This document shows positions 6,533 through 9,358 of a DNA stretch of 9,358 nucleotides, piece after piece. The notes under the pieces were generated by a model. It had not been told where the DNA came from, ran no database searches, and saw only the letters and a list, made by a program, of their open reading frames with translations. Every line of letters starts with the position of its first letter. The stretch's first letter is position 1. The DNA is from Candidatus Woesearchaeota archaeon (GTDB lineage: Archaea > Nanoarchaeota > Nanoarchaeia > Woesearchaeales > CALCXY01): contig JASMFX010000105.1 of assembly GCA_030751555.1 (NCBI GenBank), forward strand, positions 1 to 9,358. The letters are read 5' to 3'. A program made the position numbers and the translations under genes.

Positions 6533-6691
6533 GAAGACAGGCTTCGTGGGGGTGGCTTTATTCCAGATGAATGTTTTATTGAAGTTATAACAAACATGGG
6601 GAACTATGTTCTACATAAGCAGATTGAACGAAGAGAAGGTCTAACCTTTATTCGGATCAAAAAGCGAAAATATTCTTATCTGGAATCTTAA
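6533..6691 (+). CDS. Small open frame, possible short or remnant gene
   Basis: A frame open from just after the TAG at 6530-6532 to the TAA at 6689-6691 encodes 52 residues that look protein-like in composition: GFIPDECFIEVITNMGNYVL and a basic end with RIKKRKYSYLES. The only in-frame ATG is at 6596, giving 31 residues. A GTG at 6546 lies in another frame, but one extra base in the G run 6548-6552 would join it to this frame and give about 48 residues starting MGGGFIPDE. The unit is bracketed by a TATA-like box and a nine-T run, so it is probably transcribed. Possible explanations are a short gene with an unusual start, a gene broken by an indel or sequencing error, or a non-coding RNA. No family is recognised. 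Confidence 0.38.
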   Translation, partial: EDRLRGGGFIPDECFIEVITNMGNYVLHKQIERREGLTFIRIKKRKYSYLES

Positions 6692-6699
6692 CGTCTTCC

Positions 6700-6708
6700 T
6701 TTTTTTTT
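6700..6708 (+). terminator. T9 tract, likely archaeal terminator
   Basis: Nine consecutive T lie 8 bp after the stop of the small open frame and 11 bp before the M50 start. Archaeal RNA polymerase terminates at such U-tracts without needing a hairpin, so this may separate the two transcripts or attenuate read-through into the protease gene. Confidence 0.45.
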
Positions 6709-6719
6709 AATTTTCTACT

Positions 6720-7292
6720 ATGAAATTTACAACATCAAAACATGAGCAGAGAGATCTGTTAAAGGCATGGGTTGCCATCTCAATCGCTTTTGCAATAGCA
6801 CTAAATGGATTAAATTTTTCTCTGAATTTTATCTTGGCATTCATCCTCTCAGCCCTTACTGTGGGCGTAGGGTTCCTACTACATGAACTAGCCCATAAAT
6901 TTGTTGCACAGAAATATAGATGCTGGGCAGAGTTCCGAGCCTTTGATCAGATGTTATTCCTAGCCATCCTCATGTCCTTCTTCGGTGTGATATTTGCAGC
7001 TCCTGGTGCTGTTATGATATCTGGCCATGTCAACAAAGAGAGAAATGGAAAGATCTCAGCAGCTGGACCACTTACCAATTTTGTCCTAGCCCTACTTTTT
7101 CTCATTCTAGCGACCCTTCCCCTGCATTTGTTTATCAAAAATATAGGAAGCTATGGTTTTATCATCAATGCATGGCTGGGCTTGTTTAACATGATTCCCT
7201 TTGGCAATTTTGATGGTGTAAAAATACTTAGATGGAATAAGGTAGTATATGGTGTAATGGTAGCGTTTGGATTAGCCCTCCTCTTGTTCTAA
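6720..7292 (+). CDS. M50 site-2-protease-like membrane metallopeptidase
   Basis: A 190-residue polytopic membrane protein of the M50/S2P family, zinc proteases that cut within or near membrane helices. The zinc motif HELAH (55-59, H55 and H59 with E56) lies in a hydrophobic helix. AAGPLTNFVLAL (about 114-125) and NMIPFGNFDGVKI (157-169) match the conserved GPxxN and N-P...DG motifs, where D165 is the third zinc ligand. Five or six hydrophobic segments are visible, at about 15-31, 36-56, 79-98, 118-138, 146-162 and 175-190. There is no PDZ or CBS domain, so this is a minimal archaeal-type member. The substrate is unknown; family members process membrane-anchored regulators or clear signal peptides. 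It starts just after a T9 tract with no clear TATA box of its own, and its last 21 bp overlap the convergent nucleotidyltransferase gene. Confidence 0.88.
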   Translation: MKFTTSKHEQRDLLKAWVAISIAFAIALNGLNFSLNFILAFILSALTVGVGFLLHELAHKFVAQKYRCWAEFRAFDQMLFLAILMSFFGVIFAAPGAVMISGHVNKERNGKISAAGPLTNFVLALLFLILATLPLHLFIKNIGSYGFIINAWLGLFNMIPFGNFDGVKILRWNKVVYGVMVAFGLALLLF

Positions 7293-7679
7293 TTTTGAGC
7301 TTTTATATATCTCTTCCTTATAGGGCTTTAATCTTATAATCCTGGTTTTAAGATTTCTCTTTTTTATCTCCTCTTCAAGCTTATCTACAAAAGAATGCTG
7401 ATCATATCCTAGACAAATAAAATCTGGCTTTTCCTGCTCCAGAACTTTATATTTATCGTCTTTATGCCCAAGCACAACCTTTTTTGCAATCCCTGCCTCA
7501 ACTAACCTTGCCTGTCGCTGAGCCTCAGAATTTGTAGGATAACTACCTTTCACTGCTTTTACAGTCTCATCCCTCGCAACAAGGATTATCAATTCCCCAT
7601 GCTCCTTAGCCTGCTTAAAAAAATTAAGATGGCCTGGATGAATCATGTTAAAAGTGCCTGTGACAAGGACTTTTTTCAT
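7272..7679 (-). CDS. ribL: RibL-like FAD synthase / cytidylyltransferase-family enzyme
   Basis: A 135-residue single-domain nucleotidyltransferase of the HxGH superfamily. It shows GTFNMIHPGH (nucleotide-binding HPGH at 14-17), ILVARDETVK, the QR pair (54-55) in the middle helix, PDFICLGYDQ (86-94) and a final YKSSKL, close to the usual SS-T/K-I motif. This order and the VARD and LGYDQ blocks fit archaeal FAD synthase (RibL, adenylylating FMN) better than glycerol-3-phosphate cytidylyltransferase, but the substrate cannot be fixed from sequence. The family's usual GTFD reads GTFN (Asn11). The C-terminus is short and ends in an acidic EQEEG tail encoded where the gene overlaps the M50 gene. 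A strong TATA box lies 27 nt before the ATG. The symbol is given by resemblance only. Confidence 0.72.
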   Translation of the reverse strand: MKKVLVTGTFNMIHPGHLNFFKQAKEHGELIILVARDETVKAVKGSYPTNSEAQRQARLVEAGIAKKVVLGHKDDKYKVLEQEKPDFICLGYDQHSFVDKLEEEIKKRNLKTRIIRLKPYKEEIYKSSKLEQEEG

Positions 7680-7701
7680 TTGGATAATGTAAATGTGCTG
7701 T

Positions 7702-7711
7702 GTTATAAATG
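7702..7711 (-). promoter_or_regulatory. TATA box of the RibL-like gene
   Basis: The minus strand reads CATTTATAAC, centred 27 nt before the ATG at 7679, with no Shine-Dalgarno motif between. The mRNA is probably leaderless. Confidence 0.55.
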
Positions 7712-7738
7712 TTGTGCTAGAACATCTTGCTACTGCAC

Positions 7739-7745
7739 AAAAAAA
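7739..7745 (-). terminator. T7 tract after the histidine phosphatase gene
   Basis: On the minus strand, seven T follow the phosphatase stop codon (7750-7752) within 5 bp. This fits a U-tract terminator and would separate it from the RibL-like gene downstream. Confidence 0.4.
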
Positions 7746-7749
7746 TATT

Positions 7750-8310
7750 TCAATTCTGTATCTCTTTGGACAGGATGAATTTTCCGCTGTTAAAAGTGAC
7801 TATTGTATAATCCAAATGAGTAGACTTTTTGATGTCTGCTATTACTGGTGCCCTATCTGCTATTTTCGTACAGAACATATCAATAATTGTACCATGGGAA
7901 ACCAGAAGTAGAGTATCTGCGTCTTGATTATCCTCAATCAATTGTTGAACACAGGCCATGATTCTTTTCTTTACATCATCTAAAGATTCATTACCAAGTA
8001 CTTTTACGCTGTGATCTTCCCAGCCTTTCCTTTCCTCTTCATCATACTCCTCTTGCAGATTCAAAGATTGTAGATTCCATTCTTTTAGACAGTCCTTTAC
8101 CACAAAATCTACGTTAAACTGATCAGAAAATATTCTTGCTGTATCTATCGCTCTGTTGTAAGGGCTTGTGTAGATACGATCAGGTTTTGGTATTTTTCCT
8201 GATTTCGCTAACTTCTTTGTTTGCAGCTCTCCTTCCTTGCTTAGATGACTATGATAATATTCTCCTTGTACAATTTTTGGAGGCCCGTGCCTAATCAGAT
8301 AGATTCTCAT
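7750..8310 (-). CDS. Histidine phosphatase family protein (phosphoglycerate-mutase-like fold)
   Basis: A 186-residue cytosolic protein of branch 1 of the histidine phosphatase superfamily. The catalytic parts are present: YLIRHGPP (R7, phosphorylated H8), YTSPYNRAIDTA (R53), the acid candidate E77 in LKEWNLQ, and LLLVSHGTII (H139). Together these form the phosphate pocket. The rather acidic stretch NLQEEYDEEERKGW (about 84-97) is the variable cap that normally determines substrate. It could dephosphorylate a sugar phosphate, a nucleotide-type metabolite such as alpha-ribazole phosphate, or act as a 2,3-bisphosphoglycerate-independent side activity; nothing here decides this. Length is normal for small members. 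It has its own TATA box and T-rich terminator, so it appears monocistronic, and is divergent from the lipoprotein-like gene. Confidence 0.85.
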   Translation of the reverse strand: MRIYLIRHGPPKIVQGEYYHSHLSKEGELQTKKLAKSGKIPKPDRIYTSPYNRAIDTARIFSDQFNVDFVVKDCLKEWNLQSLNLQEEYDEEERKGWEDHSVKVLGNESLDDVKKRIMACVQQLIEDNQDADTLLLVSHGTIIDMFCTKIADRAPVIADIKKSTHLDYTIVTFNSGKFILSKEIQN

Positions 8311-8331
8311 ATCACTGTCAAAAACACTCTT

Positions 8332-8343
8332 CCCTTAAATACT
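8332..8343 (-). promoter_or_regulatory. TATA box of the histidine phosphatase gene
   Basis: The minus strand reads AGTATTTAAGGG, centred 28 nt before the ATG at 8310. It shares the 111-bp divergent region with the lipoprotein-like gene promoter at 8391-8398. Confidence 0.55.
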
Positions 8344-8390
8344 TGTCTGTAGATAAGGTTTTCGATATTATACTCTAGAGAACCATAAAC

Positions 8391-8398
8391 TTTATTAA
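8391..8398 (+). promoter_or_regulatory. TATA box of the lipoprotein-like gene
   Basis: TTTATTAA is centred 28 nt before the ATG at 8422. The in-frame TTG at 8416 would be only 22 nt away, so the box supports the ATG as start. Confidence 0.48.
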
Positions 8399-8421
8399 CT
8401 CTAATTGTCCAAATATTGTCT

Positions 8422-8844
8422 ATGAGAATTAAATGTTTGCTATTGATTATCAGCCTAGTAGTTCTTGTAGCGTGTTCAGGGGAAAATGTTCCTCAGTCAA
8501 GTATAACAGGCAGTGTAGTTATAGATACAACTGGCCTAAATGATGATGAACCAGAGACAAGCGCACCAGCAGCTGCACCAGCTCCAGCAGCAGAAGTCTC
8601 AACAGATCCTTGCGTAGCAGTTGGACAGAAAGAGAAGGAGTTTAATTCATTAAATGATCAACTTAACAACAATAAAAAAGAAATGCTTAGTAAATTAGAT
8701 ACCCTTGAAAATGCAGTAGATGAAGGACAAAAAGCAGCCTTGAATAAAGCAGTAGATGATTTATTAGCTGCTAATAACCAGATTAAACCACAAATGCAAT
8801 TAATCCAGAAACAAATTGATGCTTTGAAGGCAAAGTGTGGGTAG
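8422..8844 (+). CDS. Small exported lipoprotein-like helical protein
   Basis: A 140-residue secreted or membrane-anchored protein with no recognised family. The N-terminus MRIKCLLLIISLVVLVACSG is a lipoprotein-type signal: basic start, hydrophobic core, lipobox LVAC with C18 as the lipidation site. An ITGSVV stretch follows (28-33), then an acidic and Ala/Pro-rich spacer (about 38-60), which would hold the domain away from the membrane. Residues 65-138 are a heptad-like helical region rich in Leu, Asn, Lys and Gln, with a likely turn near VDEGQ (99-103). Exactly two cysteines flank it, C64 (DPCVAV) and C139 (KAKCG), so a disulfide could clasp the ends of a helical hairpin. The ATG at 8422 is chosen over the TTG at 8416 by promoter spacing. 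The downstream gene follows after 30 bp. Confidence 0.72.
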   Translation: MRIKCLLLIISLVVLVACSGENVPQSSITGSVVIDTTGLNDDEPETSAPAAAPAPAAEVSTDPCVAVGQKEKEFNSLNDQLNNNKKEMLSKLDTLENAVDEGQKAALNKAVDDLLAANNQIKPQMQLIQKQIDALKAKCG

Positions 8845-8854
8845 TTTTTTAAAT
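8845..8854 (+). promoter_or_regulatory. T6 tract and TATA-like box before the last gene
   Basis: TTTTTTAAAT directly follows the lipoprotein-like gene's TAG. It could serve both as a U-tract terminator for that gene and as the TATA element of the next, being centred about 25 nt before the ATG at 8875. Confidence 0.4.
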
Positions 8855-8874
8855 CAGACTTTATTCTCAAATCT

Positions 8875-9358
8875 ATGATTGACTTAACTGATGAAGAATT
8901 ACAGATGCTATCTTCTAGTTTTAATACTAAATGCCTGGATGAGGATTCCTATAGGTGTTATGCTCCATTATGGGAAAAAATATTAGATCAATCAGAAGCT
9001 GATCCTAGCGTGGTGGAAAGAGTCAGAGAACTCCTACCTAATGGCCCAATAATGGAAATTAATGAATTGGTAATCATTAAATTATATGATTGCATAGATG
9101 CTGCTTGCTATGTTCTAGGAAGAAATAATGAGAAATATGAACATACTCCAGAAAATGATTTTCGCTTAGAGCATAAAATTGTTCAGCCAGGAACTTCAAA
9201 TTGGCTATATCATGATATAGGAGAAGATTTTGATAGAACCACTCAAGAAGGCTTAAGCCCTAAGTCTGCTGTTCTAGTCGTTGAAAGACATGATGATTCT
9301 GTTAAAACATGGCACATAGCAACATTTCTTGGTCGATGTGAAGATGAGCTTATAGTAT
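8875..9358 (+). CDS. 5' part of an unrecognised gene with NlpC/P60-like Cys...His pattern (3' truncated by window edge)
   Basis: The ATG at 8875 opens a frame of 161 complete codons with no stop before the window ends. The first 65 residues are acidic and helical (MIDLTDEELQMLSS...). Next come YDCIDAACYVLGR (C73) and, after a spacer, LSPKSAVLVVERH followed by TWHIATFLGR (H147). This order resembles NlpC/P60 and related papain-like amidases or peptidases: a Cys at a helix start preceded by Asp, then an 'L-x-P-x-D-L-V' strand, then 'H-x-x-I-x-L-G'. The usual Gly-Asp of the middle strand is not present (PKSAV), so the match is remote. There is no signal peptide, so it acts in the cytosol unless exported otherwise. 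The start follows a TATA-like box by about 25 nt. A non-enzymatic protein is possible. Confidence 0.55.
   Translation, partial: MIDLTDEELQMLSSSFNTKCLDEDSYRCYAPLWEKILDQSEADPSVVERVRELLPNGPIMEINELVIIKLYDCIDAACYVLGRNNEKYEHTPENDFRLEHKIVQPGTSNWLYHDIGEDFDRTTQEGLSPKSAVLVVERHDDSVKTWHIATFLGRCEDELIV

Larger units (their letters stand above)
6350..6719. other. Longest intergenic region, with divergent promoters, a palindrome and a small open frame
   Basis: About 370 bp separate the divergent M29 and M50 genes. From left to right it holds the M29 TATA-like box (6363-6370), a very A+T-rich stretch, and a perfect 12-bp palindrome TACTAATTAGTA (6472-6483). Then come a plus-strand TATA-like box (6499-6508), a second CTAATTAG copy (6525-6532), a G-rich stretch (6546-6555), a small open frame ending at 6691, and a run of nine T (6700-6708). 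I see no tRNA-like cloverleaf or known riboswitch. Confidence 0.6.

Noticed and set aside
7693..7911. 72-codon plus-strand frame over the phosphatase 3' end
   Set aside because: Antisense shadow with a poor composition; the phosphatase on the other strand is convincing.
8373..8380. CTCTAGAG palindrome in the divergent promoter region as an operator
   Set aside because: Eight bases only and a single copy; not enough to claim a regulator site.

Overview
This A+T-rich window most likely comes from an archaeon, probably of the DPANN superphylum (Woesearchaeota-like). The placement is an inference. It rests on archaeal TATA-like boxes about 25-30 nt upstream of nearly every start codon with almost no Shine-Dalgarno motifs, an archaeal-type FAD synthase/cytidylyltransferase, a compact archaeal-style site-2 protease, and small, tightly packed, mostly single-gene units. 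No rRNA, tRNA, CRISPR array or transposase gene is visible.

Layout. Positions 1-1327 (+) hold the 3' end of an unrecognised protein and a secreted LysM-LysM-M15-like peptidase. Positions 1328-6340 (-) hold five genes, in transcription order: an M29 aminopeptidase, an ATP-grasp ligase, an M20 metallopeptidase/deacylase, an orphan with a PD-(D/E)XK-like signature, and an EndoIV-like TIM-barrel protein with an altered metal site. Positions 6350-6719 are mostly non-coding, with a TATA box, a 12-bp palindrome and a small open frame that may be a short gene or a remnant. Positions 6720-7292 (+) encode an M50 membrane protease whose 3' end overlaps, tail to tail, a RibL-like nucleotidyltransferase (-), followed by a histidine phosphatase (-). 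Positions 8422-9358 (+) encode a small lipoprotein-like coiled-coil protein and the first 161 codons of a gene with an NlpC/P60-like Cys...His pattern.

The most notable non-genic structure is a 156-bp element at 4164-4319, between the ATP-grasp and M20 genes. It consists of two diverged copies of one unit of about 75 bp, in opposite orientation, joined by a perfect 12-bp palindrome. Each unit has a long outer stem and an adjoining 9-bp hairpin. Differences between the copies are mirrored on both arms, which suggests selection for, or copying through, the folded form. The element also supplies the last codons and stop of the ATP-grasp gene.

Functionally, the window is rich in peptide- and envelope-directed enzymes: the M15-like and NlpC/P60-like candidates, M20, M29, M50 and an ATP-grasp. 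Cell-wall-type hydrolases are notable if the organism lacks murein, because they would then act on another cell or be acquired genes. I see no firm evidence that the genes form one dedicated system; each appears to have its own promoter.
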